A stretch of 64,000 bases of DNA from Microvirga pakistanensis. Its GTDB lineage: Bacteria > Pseudomonadota > Alphaproteobacteria > Rhizobiales > Beijerinckiaceae. The first letter of the stretch is position 1, and each line of letters opens with the position of its first letter. The stretch spans positions 54,193 through 118,192 of the forward strand of contig NZ_SPJX01000185.1 of the NCBI RefSeq assembly GCF_004458765.1. Reading direction: 5' to 3'. Made by a program: the position numbers and the translations under genes. Below the pieces are notes generated by a model that searched no databases, was not told the DNA's origin, and saw nothing but the letters and a program-made list of their open reading frames with translations. This document shows positions 24,893 through 32,756 of this stretch, piece after piece.

Positions 24893-26075
24893 AATCGGCT
24901 TCCCGCAGACGGGCGAAACCCGCATCGAGATCGCGCTTGAGGTCGTCCAGATCCTCGAAGCCGATGTGGAACCGCAGGGCGTGGCCGCCCGGTTCCCACT
25001 TCGTCGCCGTGCGATAGGTCGCACAATTGAACGGGATGACGAGGCTCTCGAACCCGCCCCAGGAATAGCCCATTCCGAACAGCGCCAGCCCGTCGAGCAT
25101 GGCCGCGAGGGCCTTGTCGGAGCAGGGCTTCAGGATGACGGAAAACAGGCCGGACGATCCCTTGAAGTCCCGCTTCCAGATATCGTGCCCCTTGTAGGAC
25201 TCGAGGGCCGGGTGGAGCACCCGCTCGACCTCGGGGCGCGCGGCGAGCCAGCGGGCCATCTCCAGGGCCTGCTTCTCGTGCTCGCGCAGGCGCAGGGCCA
25301 TGGTGCGAAGTCCGCGGAGCCCCAGAAAGACGTCCTCCGGACCGGGGCACATGGCGAAGGTCTCGTAGGCCGTGCGCAGATCCTTGAAGCAGCGCTCGTT
25401 CGCCGAAACCAAGCCGAGCAGAAGATCCGACCCGCCGCTGAGGTACTTGGTGCCCGCCTCGATGGCGATGTCGACGCCCCGTTCATGAGGTGGGAAGAGC
25501 AGGGGGGTCGCCCAGGTGTTGTCCATGAGGACCACGGCCCCGTGGCGGTGCGCCACCTCCGCGATGGCCGGAATGTCCTGCATCTCGAGGGATTGCGAAC
25601 CGGGCGCTTCCGTTAAGACAGCGGCTGTGTTCGGCCGCATGAAGGACTCGATGCCGGCTCCGATCGACGGATCGTAATAGGTTGTTTCCACACCAAATTT
25701 CTTGAGCATTCCGTTGCAGAACTGCCGTGTGGGAAGATACACCGAATCCGTGACCAGCAGGTGGTCTCCGGCCTTGAGGCAGGACATGAGAGCCACCGTG
25801 ACGGCAGCAAGCCCGGAGGGAGCCAGCACCGTTCCGGCCGCGCCCGCGAGTTCCGTCCAGGCCTTTTCGAGGGCTTCCGTGGTCGGCGTTCCCTTGGTCC
25901 CGTAGGAGTAGCGCCCCCGGCGATGCAAAAGATCGTCGGTCGTCGGATAAAGCACCGTGGAGCCGCGATAGATCGGCGTATTCACGAATCCGTGCTGCTC
26001 GAAGGGGTCCCGGCCCGCATGAACGAGGAGGGTGCGCTCGGCGAGGTTGGCAGGCTTGGAAGGAAGTTTGGACAT
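24891..26075 (-). CDS. metC: Cystathionine beta-lyase MetC (PLP enzyme)
   Basis: A 394-residue Cys/Met-metabolism PLP-dependent enzyme that cleaves cystathionine to homocysteine, pyruvate and ammonia in methionine synthesis. Lys210 in the EAGTKYLSGGSD motif is the PLP Schiff-base residue, and Asp185 in the LMDNTW motif contacts the pyridine nitrogen. The RYSYGTKGTPTT segment (about 55-66) supplies the phosphate-binding Tyr of the neighbouring subunit. It is transcribed away from aapJ across a 226-nt spacer. The metC/aap neighbourhood is common in Rhizobiales. Related gamma-synthases look similar, but the spacing and active-site context favour the beta-lyase. Confidence 0.93.
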   Translation of the reverse strand: MSKLPSKPANLAERTLLVHAGRDPFEQHGFVNTPIYRGSTVLYPTTDDLLHRRGRYSYGTKGTPTTEALEKAWTELAGAAGTVLAPSGLAAVTVALMSCLKAGDHLLVTDSVYLPTRQFCNGMLKKFGVETTYYDPSIGAGIESFMRPNTAAVLTEAPGSQSLEMQDIPAIAEVAHRHGAVVLMDNTWATPLLFPPHERGVDIAIEAGTKYLSGGSDLLLGLVSANERCFKDLRTAYETFAMCPGPEDVFLGLRGLRTMALRLREHEKQALEMARWLAARPEVERVLHPALESYKGHDIWKRDFKGSSGLFSVILKPCSDKALAAMLDGLALFGMGYSWGGFESLVIPFNCATYRTATKWEPGGHALRFHIGFEDLDDLKRDLDAGFARLREAD

Positions 26076-26301
26076 CGGCTCAAGGACTTGCTGAAGGGGA
26101 CCCGATCTGAAGCCGAGGCGCGTCCGGCGTCAACCCTTCCGCGAAAAAGCATTCCATCAAGACTTGACCGGTGATCAATCATGGAATGTGATGGATCCGA
26201 TGCCGCCATCGACCGATGCGGCGCGGAACGGTCTGACCGTGGCTCGGCTGGGGGAACAAGAACAGACGAGCCGAATGGAACTATTGGGAGAATAAACCAA
26301 C

Positions 26302-27321
26302 ATGAAAAAGGCTCTCGTATCGATTGCCTTCGGCCTGACGGCAAGCCTGCTCGCAACGGGCGCTTCGGCTCAGGCGACCCTGAACAGCGTCAAGCAGAAG
26401 GGCTTTCTGACCTGCGGGTCCAACACCGGCCTGGCCGGCTTCGGCCTGCCGGACGCCCAGGGCAACTGGACGGGCCTCGACGTCGATCTCTGCCGCGCCA
26501 TTGCTGCGGCGATCTTCGACGATCCGACCAAGGTGCGCTATATCCCGCTCGCCGCCAAGGACCGCTTCACGGCGCTCCAGTCGGGCGAAGTGGACGTTCT
26601 GTCCCGCAACTCGACCATGACCATGTCGCGCGACACGCAGCTCGGTCTCGACTTCCCGGCGATCAACTACTTCGACGGCCAGGGCTTCATGGTCCGCAAG
26701 AAGCTCGGCGTCTCCTCCGCGAAGGAGCTGAACGGCGCCTCGATCTGCACCCAGCAGGGCACCACCACCGAGCTCAACCTCGCCGACTACTTCCGCGCCA
26801 ACAACATGAAGTACGAAGTCGTGGCCTTCGCGACCTCGGACGAGACCTTCAAGGCCTATGACGCGGGACGTTGCGACGCGTTCACGACGGACGCTTCCGG
26901 TCTGTACTCCGAGCGTCTGCGCGCGTCGGCTCCGGACGATCACGTCGTTCTTCCGGAGATCATCTCGAAGGAGCCGCTCGGCCCGGCCGTCCGCCACGGC
27001 GACAGCCAGTGGGGCGACATCGTCCGCTGGACGCACATGGCCATGCTCAACGCCGAGGAACTCGGCGTGACGAAGGCCAATGTCGACCAGATGAAGACCT
27101 CCGACAACCCGGAGATCAAGCGCCTGCTCGGCACCGAGGGCAAGTTCGGCGAGGCCATCGGCCTGACCAACGACTGGGCCGTGCGCATCATCAAGCACGT
27201 GGGCAACTACGGCGAGGTCTTCGAGAAGAACGTCGGCGAAGGCTCCAAGCTGAAGATCAAGCGCGGCCAGAACGCGCTCTGGACCAAGGGCGGCCTGCAA
27301 TACGGCATCCCGGTTCGCTAA
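26302..27321 (+). CDS. aapJ: General L-amino-acid ABC transporter, periplasmic binding protein AapJ
   Basis: A 339-residue periplasmic binding protein with a Sec signal peptide (1-24, cut after ASA). The type-3 solute-binding fold starts with the VKQKGFLTCGSNTGLAGF segment that shapes the amino-acid carboxylate site. It delivers a broad range of L-amino acids to AapQM. It is first in a four-gene operon (aapJ, Q, M, P) with gaps of 139, 8 and 6 nt. A hairpin lies in the long first gap, which would give more AapJ than membrane subunits. The length and gene order are standard for the Rhizobiales Aap system. Confidence 0.95.
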   Translation: MKKALVSIAFGLTASLLATGASAQATLNSVKQKGFLTCGSNTGLAGFGLPDAQGNWTGLDVDLCRAIAAAIFDDPTKVRYIPLAAKDRFTALQSGEVDVLSRNSTMTMSRDTQLGLDFPAINYFDGQGFMVRKKLGVSSAKELNGASICTQQGTTTELNLADYFRANNMKYEVVAFATSDETFKAYDAGRCDAFTTDASGLYSERLRASAPDDHVVLPEIISKEPLGPAVRHGDSQWGDIVRWTHMAMLNAEELGVTKANVDQMKTSDNPEIKRLLGTEGKFGEAIGLTNDWAVRIIKHVGNYGEVFEKNVGEGSKLKIKRGQNALWTKGGLQYGIPVR

Positions 27322-27340
27322 TCGGACTATCCAAGATCGG

Positions 27341-27368
27341 AGCGCCCGGACATCCGGGCGCTTCTTTA
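27341..27368 (+). terminator. Hairpin in the aapJ-aapQ gap
   Basis: A 10-bp GC-rich stem (27341-27350 with 27353-27362) followed by TCTTTATA lies 20 nt after the aapJ stop. It is likely a partial terminator or 3' protector that raises the ratio of binding protein to permease. Confidence 0.65.
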
Positions 27369-27460
27369 TAAGAATAACTGCCACTCGTTCATGGCAGCGA
27401 CAATTGCATGAACATGGGGAGGACGGCCTCACAAAGCCAGCCGTCAGAGGATTAAGTTCA

Positions 27461-28663
27461 GTGCAGACCGTTGTCAGCCAGACATCGCCACCCAAGAAAT
27501 CGTTTCTCTACGATCCGAAGGTTCGTGGGATTTTTTATCAGGTCCTGCTGATCGCAATCGTCGGCTACCTGTTCTACATGGCGGCCACCAACGCGGCCGA
27601 AAACCTGCAGCGGGCCAAGATCGCTTCGGGCTTCGGATTCCTCAACAACACCGCCGGATTCGACATCAGCCAGGCGTTGATCCCGTTCAGCGCGGCGGGC
27701 TCCACCTATGGCGACGCCTTCGTCGTCGGCCTGCTCAACACGCTGATCGTCTCCGCCATCGGCATCTTCTTCACCACGATCCTCGGCTTCATCATCGGCA
27801 TTGCGCGCCTGTCCAAGAACTGGATGGTGGCGAAGGTCGCCATGATCTATGTCGAGACGCTCCGCAACATCCCGCTCCTGGTTCAGCTGCTGTTCTGGTA
27901 CATCGCGGTCCTGGGGCCGCTGCCGCAGCCGCGCAACTCCCTCGAGATGGGCGCCGGCTTCTTCCTGAACTCGCGCGGCCTCTTCATGGCCCGTCCGATC
28001 TTTGCCCCCGATGCGTGGATGCTTCCGGCGGTGCTGCTGATCGGCCTCGTGGGCGCTTTCCTTTACCGGCGCTGGGCAAAAACGCAGCAGGAGCGCACCG
28101 GCCGGCAATCTCCCGTCGGCCTCGTCACCCTCGGGCTGGTGCTCGGCCTCCCGATTCTGACCTGGATCGTCCTCGCCCTCGTCGGCGCCAATCCGATCAG
28201 CTTCGAGGTTCCCCGGAAGGGCACCTTCAACCTGACCGGCGGCATGCAGATCCTGCCGGAATTCGTGGCGCTGCTGCTCGGTCTCACCACCTATACCGCC
28301 GCCTTCATCGCCGAAGTGGTGCGCGCCGGCATCCTGGCCGTCTCGAAGGGACAGACCGAGGCGGCGGGCTCGCTCGGCCTCAAGCCCGGGCAGACCCTGC
28401 GGCTGGTGGTGATCCCCCAGGCCATGCGCGTGATCATCCCTCCGCTGACGAGCCAGTATCTGAATCTGACGAAGAACTCGTCCCTGGCCGTCGCCATCGG
28501 CTATCCCGATCTCGTGCAGGTGTTCATGGGCACCGTGCTCAACCAGACGGGTCAGGCCATCGAGGTGGTCGTCATCACCATGGGCGTGTACCTCACGATC
28601 AGCCTCGTGACCTCCGCCCTGATGAACATCTACAACCGCCGTGTGGCGATCGTCGAACGATAG
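27461..28663 (+). CDS. aapQ: General L-amino-acid ABC transporter permease AapQ
   Basis: A 400-residue inner-membrane permease of the HisMQ family, larger than usual, as is typical of AapQ. An N-terminal helix (about 25-45) and a long periplasmic/helical insert precede the transport domain. The EAA loop reads TEAAGSLGL near residue 300. I chose GTG 27461, which has AGAGGA 9 nt upstream; a TTG at 27404 would add a tail with no family similarity. It ends 8 nt before aapM, its heterodimer partner. Confidence 0.92.
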   Translation: MQTVVSQTSPPKKSFLYDPKVRGIFYQVLLIAIVGYLFYMAATNAAENLQRAKIASGFGFLNNTAGFDISQALIPFSAAGSTYGDAFVVGLLNTLIVSAIGIFFTTILGFIIGIARLSKNWMVAKVAMIYVETLRNIPLLVQLLFWYIAVLGPLPQPRNSLEMGAGFFLNSRGLFMARPIFAPDAWMLPAVLLIGLVGAFLYRRWAKTQQERTGRQSPVGLVTLGLVLGLPILTWIVLALVGANPISFEVPRKGTFNLTGGMQILPEFVALLLGLTTYTAAFIAEVVRAGILAVSKGQTEAAGSLGLKPGQTLRLVVIPQAMRVIIPPLTSQYLNLTKNSSLAVAIGYPDLVQVFMGTVLNQTGQAIEVVVITMGVYLTISLVTSALMNIYNRRVAIVER

Positions 28664-28671
28664 GATTTCCG

Positions 28672-29991
28672 ATGAGCACCGCCGTCGATATGCCTCGTTT
28701 CGTCCGCGCCCAGCAGGTGGAGGCGCTGCCTCCGCCGAACCTAGCGCGCGGCCCCGTCGCCTGGGTCAGGGAAAACCTGTTCTCGGGCCCGTTCAATACC
28801 CTGCTGACGCTGGTGGTGTTCTACCTGCTCTACATCAGCGTTCCGCCCCTCGCGAAGTTTCTCGTCATCGACGCGGTGTGGAGCGGCTCCGACCGGGCCG
28901 CCTGCCGCGCCGACATGGGCGGCAGCGAAACCGGGGCCTGCTGGGCCTTCATCTGGGAGAAGCTCAATTACTTCACCTATGGCTCCTACACGGTTTCGGA
29001 GCGGTGGCGGGTCGATATCTTCTTCGCTCTCCTGGCCGTCGGCGTGGGCTGGCTGCTGTGGCTGAAGGCGCCCCGCCGCGATCTGGGAGCCGTCTACTTC
29101 TTCTGGCTCTTCCCGGTAGCCTCCTACATCCTCCTGACCGGCGGAAACGCCGATTTCAGCGGCGGCTTCTGGCTCGGATTCCTGATCTTCGGCGCTCTGC
29201 TGATCGCGGTTTTCGCCCTCATGGCCGCCATCCTGAAGACGTCACTGCGCCCGGCTCTGATCGTCGGGGGCGGCATCGTCGGCTTCATCGGCATCACGCT
29301 CGCGCTGATGGATATGGATTTCGGATTGCAGCATGTGCCGACCTCGCTTTGGGGCGGCGTTCTCGTCACGCTGCTGGTGGCGACGGTCGGCATCGTGTTC
29401 TCGCTGCCGTTCGGCATCCTGCTGGCGCTCGGGCGCCGGTCGAAGCTGCCGATCGTGCGGATGGCCTCCGTGATCTTCATCGAGTTCGTGCGCGGCGTGC
29501 CGCTCATCACCGTGCTCATCATGGCCAACACGATGCTGCCGCTCTTCCTGCCGGGCGACATCACCGTCGACCGATTGCTGCGGCCGCTCATCGGCACGGC
29601 GCTCTTCTCCTCGGCCTATATGGCGGAGGTGGTGCGCGGCGGCCTCCAGGCCATGCCGAAGGGCCAGTACGAGGGTGCGATGTCGCTGGGCCTCAACTAC
29701 CCGCAGATGATGATCCTCATCATCCTGCCGCAGGCCCTGCGGATCGTGATTCCCGGGATCGTGAACACCTTTATCGGCCTGTTCAAGGATACGTCCCTCG
29801 TGGCAATCGTCGGCATCTTCGACGTGGTCAAGACGATCGAGGCCTCGCGGATCGATCCCAACTGGGCCGCGCCCACCATCGGCCTGACCGGCTATGCCTT
29901 CGCGGCACTCTTCTACTTCATCTTCTGCTTCGGCATGTCGCGTTACTCGCTCGGAGTCGAGCGGCGCCTTGCAGCAGGCCAGAAACGGTAA
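28672..29991 (+). CDS. aapM: General L-amino-acid ABC transporter permease AapM
   Basis: A 439-residue permease that pairs with AapQ. The first half has about five helices and a loop with a Cys pair (about 75-95). The C-terminal transport domain carries the EAA loop YEGAMSLGL near residue 340. ATG 28672 lies 8 nt after the aapQ stop. The longer open frame that starts inside aapQ is not used. Six nucleotides separate it from aapP, so it is cotranscribed and probably coupled. Confidence 0.94.
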   Translation: MSTAVDMPRFVRAQQVEALPPPNLARGPVAWVRENLFSGPFNTLLTLVVFYLLYISVPPLAKFLVIDAVWSGSDRAACRADMGGSETGACWAFIWEKLNYFTYGSYTVSERWRVDIFFALLAVGVGWLLWLKAPRRDLGAVYFFWLFPVASYILLTGGNADFSGGFWLGFLIFGALLIAVFALMAAILKTSLRPALIVGGGIVGFIGITLALMDMDFGLQHVPTSLWGGVLVTLLVATVGIVFSLPFGILLALGRRSKLPIVRMASVIFIEFVRGVPLITVLIMANTMLPLFLPGDITVDRLLRPLIGTALFSSAYMAEVVRGGLQAMPKGQYEGAMSLGLNYPQMMILIILPQALRIVIPGIVNTFIGLFKDTSLVAIVGIFDVVKTIEASRIDPNWAAPTIGLTGYAFAALFYFIFCFGMSRYSLGVERRLAAGQKR

Positions 29992-29997
29992 ATATCC

Positions 29998-30783
29998 ATG
30001 GCAACAATGACATCCCAGACAATTCAGGCCGCCGCCGTCGATCCCAAGGCCGAGTCCGCCGTGCAGATGATCGACGTGCACAAGTGGTACGGCGAGTTCC
30101 ACGTGTTGCGCGACATCAATCTCAACGTGCGCCGGGGCGAGCGTATCGTCATCTGCGGTCCGTCCGGTTCCGGCAAGTCCACGATGATCCGGTGCATCAA
30201 CCGCCTCGAGGAACACCAGAAGGGGCGCATCATCGTCGACGGCATCGAGTTGACGAACGACCTCAAGCGCATCGACGAGGTGCGCCGCGACGTCGGCATG
30301 GTGTTCCAGCACTTCAACCTCTTCCCGCATCTCACGATTCTCGAGAACTGCACGCTCGCGCCGATCTGGGTGAAGAAGATGCCCAAGAAGGAAGCGGAAG
30401 AGGTCGCCATGCACTACCTGAAGCGGGTGAAGATCCCCGAGCAGGCGAACAAGTATCCGGGCCAGTTGTCCGGCGGTCAGCAGCAGCGCGTGGCGATCGC
30501 CCGTTCCCTCTGCATGAGCCCGAAGATCATGCTGTTCGACGAGCCCACCTCCGCGCTCGACCCTGAAATGGTCAAGGAGGTGCTCGACACCATGGTGGGC
30601 CTCGCCGAAGAGGGCATGACCATGCTCTGCGTCACCCACGAGATGGGCTTCGCCCGCCAGGTTGCAGACCGCGTGATCTTCATGGATTATGGGCAGATCG
30701 TGGAGATGAACACGCCGGACGAGTTCTTCAAGAACCCGCAGCACGAGCGCACCAAGCTCTTCCTGTCCCAGATCCTGCATTGA
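29998..30783 (+). CDS. aapP: General L-amino-acid ABC transporter ATP-binding protein AapP
   Basis: A 261-residue ATPase of the polar amino-acid class. Walker A (GPSGSGKST) lies near residues 54-62, the signature LSGGQQQR near 158-165, and Walker B ([12 protein letters not shown]) near 177-188, followed by the switch His in VTHEMGF. It powers AapJQM. It is the last gene of the operon and is followed 15 nt later by a strong terminator. Confidence 0.96.
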   Translation: MATMTSQTIQAAAVDPKAESAVQMIDVHKWYGEFHVLRDINLNVRRGERIVICGPSGSGKSTMIRCINRLEEHQKGRIIVDGIELTNDLKRIDEVRRDVGMVFQHFNLFPHLTILENCTLAPIWVKKMPKKEAEEVAMHYLKRVKIPEQANKYPGQLSGGQQQRVAIARSLCMSPKIMLFDEPTSALDPEMVKEVLDTMVGLAEEGMTMLCVTHEMGFARQVADRVIFMDYGQIVEMNTPDEFFKNPQHERTKLFLSQILH

Positions 30784-30798
30784 CAGGACGTCAACGCG

Positions 30799-30831
30799 AA
30801 AAAGGCCCCGGATCTTTCCGGGGCCTTTTTG
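30799..30831. terminator. Intrinsic terminator between aapP and the converging sulfurtransferase gene
   Basis: A 14-bp stem (30799-30812 with 30817-30830) has a 4-nt TCTT loop, runs of A on the left and T on the right. It is symmetric and can end transcription from both directions. Confidence 0.93.
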
Positions 30832-30865
30832 TTTGAGCCTGTTTTCGGATGGGAAGAGCCGGGGG

Positions 30866-31720
30866 TTAGACCTTCTTCGCAGGTCCTGTCCCCAGCGGCA
30901 GATCCTCTCGCGCGCCCCATTCCGCCCAGGCGCCGTCATAGATCGCCTTCATCGGGTGGCCCGCGACTTCGAGAGCGACGCCCAGAAGGGCGGCCGATAC
31001 ACCGGAGCCGCAGGTGGTGATCACCGGCTTTTCGGGGTCGATGCCCGCTTCCGTCAACGCCTGCTGGAGCCTCGCTTTGTCCTTCAATTTGCCGTCCTCG
31101 ACGATCTCGCTGAAGGGCAGGCTGAGGCTGCCGGGGATATGGCCTGAGCGGAGCCCGGGACGCGGTTCGGGCGCTTCGCCGCGGAAGCGTTCCGCCGGGC
31201 GCGCATCCACCACCTGAGCGCCTCGCGTGCGAAGAGCCTCCTGAACGGCGGAGATGTCCGCCACGGCGGCGGCGTTGAAGGATGGCTTGAAGATCCTGGG
31301 CTCGCGCTTTCGCTCGGGTCCGGTCTCAATGGGGCGACCTTCCGCCTTCCAGGCCGGAAAGCCGCCTTCGAGGATCGAGACGTTGCGCGCGCCGAAAACC
31401 TGGAACGTCCAGCGGACCCGTGGAGCCGAGAACAGGCCGGCGCCGTCATACACGACGATGACCGTGTTCTCGTCGATGCCCATCGCGCCGACCGTTCTCG
31501 CGAAATCCTCCGGCGAGGGCAGCATGTGGGGCAGGGGCGATGCGGTGTCCTTCACCGTATCGATGTCGAAGCGCAGCGCGCCCGGAATGTGGCCTGCCAA
31601 GAACTCGGCCTGCGGGTTGCGGTTCTGCGTGGGCAGGTACCAGGAGCCGTCCAGGATCACGATACCCGGATCGTCCAGATGCTCCTGCAACCGTGCGGGC
31701 GAAACGAAGAGCTGGGACAT
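30866..31720 (-). CDS. sseA: 3-mercaptopyruvate/thiosulfate sulfurtransferase (tandem rhodanese, SseA-like)
   Basis: A 284-residue protein with two rhodanese domains (about 1-140 and 155-280). The catalytic loop CGSGV is in the second domain near residue 235. A CG[S/T]GV loop is typical of 3-mercaptopyruvate sulfurtransferases rather than thiosulfate-specific rhodaneses. It transfers sulfur from mercaptopyruvate to thiols or cyanide. It starts 39 nt after the AlaX-type gene and is probably cotranscribed with it, linking Ala/Ser-tRNA editing with cysteine-derived sulfur; a functional link is not shown. The ATG at 31720 has AGGAG upstream. Confidence 0.9.
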   Translation of the reverse strand: MSQLFVSPARLQEHLDDPGIVILDGSWYLPTQNRNPQAEFLAGHIPGALRFDIDTVKDTASPLPHMLPSPEDFARTVGAMGIDENTVIVVYDGAGLFSAPRVRWTFQVFGARNVSILEGGFPAWKAEGRPIETGPERKREPRIFKPSFNAAAVADISAVQEALRTRGAQVVDARPAERFRGEAPEPRPGLRSGHIPGSLSLPFSEIVEDGKLKDKARLQQALTEAGIDPEKPVITTCGSGVSAALLGVALEVAGHPMKAIYDGAWAEWGAREDLPLGTGPAKKV

Positions 31721-31759
31721 GCGCCTTCTCCTGATGGTCGCTTTTGTAAAGTTAGGCCG

Positions 31760-32482
31760 TCAGTCGGTAAGGGACAGGCGGACCCGGCGGTTCTGCTTGC
31801 CCTTCTTTTCAATGTCGGTGATGGCCGCCCGGCCGATTTCGCCCGTGCGGCGCACATGGGTGCCGCCGCAGGGCTGCAGGTCGATTCCCTCGATCTCCAC
31901 CAGGCGCACCCGGCCGGAGCCGCGCGGCGGCTTCACCGACATGGTCTTGACGAGGCCCGGATTGGCGTCGAGTTCCTCGTCCGTGATCCAGCGGTCGGTG
32001 ACGGGGGCGTCCCGCGCGATCAATTCGTTCAGCTTGGCCGTGAGATCGGCCTTGTCGAGTCCCGCATCGGGAATGTCGAAGTCGAGCCGCCCGTCGCCGT
32101 CGCCGATGGCGCCGCCGGTGACCGGGTAGGGCAGGACGACGCTGAGCAGATGGAGCGCCGTGTGGACGCGCATGCGCTTGAACCGGCGCTCCCAGTCGAG
32201 TTGCGCTTCGACCTCTTCGCCCCGGGTGAAGCGCTGCGCCGCGTCCGGGCCGACGAGGTGGAGAATCTGAAGGCGGTCGGGGCCGTAAACCGTGTTCGTG
32301 ACCTCGACCGGCTCCCCGTCCGGGCGCAGGAGCACGCCGACGTCGCCCGGCTGACCGCCGCCTTGAGCGTAGAACACCGTCCGGTCGAGAACGATTCCGC
32401 CCTCCGGCGTCACATCGAGAACCGTTGCCGTGCAGGAGCGGGCATAGGCATCTTCGCGAAACAGATAGGCGGTGGCTGTCAT
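31760..32482 (-). CDS. Alanyl-tRNA editing protein (AlaX family)
   Basis: A 240-residue free-standing trans-editing protein that hydrolyses mischarged Ser- or Gly-tRNA(Ala). It matches the AlaRS editing domain: an N-terminal beta-barrel part (about 1-95), the zinc-binding HTALH motif near residues 107-111, and Cys-Gly-Gly-Thr-His (CxxxH) near 205-209, completing the site. I chose the ATG at 32482, since upstream codons form a basic, unrelated tail. It heads a two-gene minus-strand operon with the sulfurtransferase. Confidence 0.92.
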   Translation of the reverse strand: MTATAYLFREDAYARSCTATVLDVTPEGGIVLDRTVFYAQGGGQPGDVGVLLRPDGEPVEVTNTVYGPDRLQILHLVGPDAAQRFTRGEEVEAQLDWERRFKRMRVHTALHLLSVVLPYPVTGGAIGDGDGRLDFDIPDAGLDKADLTAKLNELIARDAPVTDRWITDEELDANPGLVKTMSVKPPRGSGRVRLVEIEGIDLQPCGGTHVRRTGEIGRAAITDIEKKGKQNRRVRLSLTD

Positions 32483-32756
32483 GGTGATTCCGAAAAGACG
32501 AGGGGGCAGGAGAATTCCTGCTCGAGGAACCTGATGCTGACGGCAATCCGGGCGGCGGGTCAAGCGGCCCTGTCGGAACCGCCGGGCCGAATCCCGCGGG
32601 AATGAACGGGCGTGCCTCGGTTCGGATCCGATGAGCTTCGCAGCCGCGTGTCATTCCCGGCCCGTAGCGGTGCCCTCCGGCGTTGCGCGTTGATCCGCGG
32701 GACCTGGCGCGGCCTCGCGCGTTACACCCATTCGTGACGGAAGCGGAACAACAACC
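32483..32756. other. Intergenic region between the editing-protein gene and the hybrid kinase
   Basis: This 274-nt divergent spacer has fragments resembling the GTCATTCCCGG-type dispersed repeat (near 32600 and 32650) seen more fully upstream of valS. No coding sequence or clear promoter motif stands out. Confidence 0.4.

Noticed and set aside
26076-26301. Possible SAM-type riboswitch in front of metC
   Set aside because: The minus-strand leader does not show the conserved SAM-II pseudoknot segments by eye. A covariance-model search would be needed to claim one.
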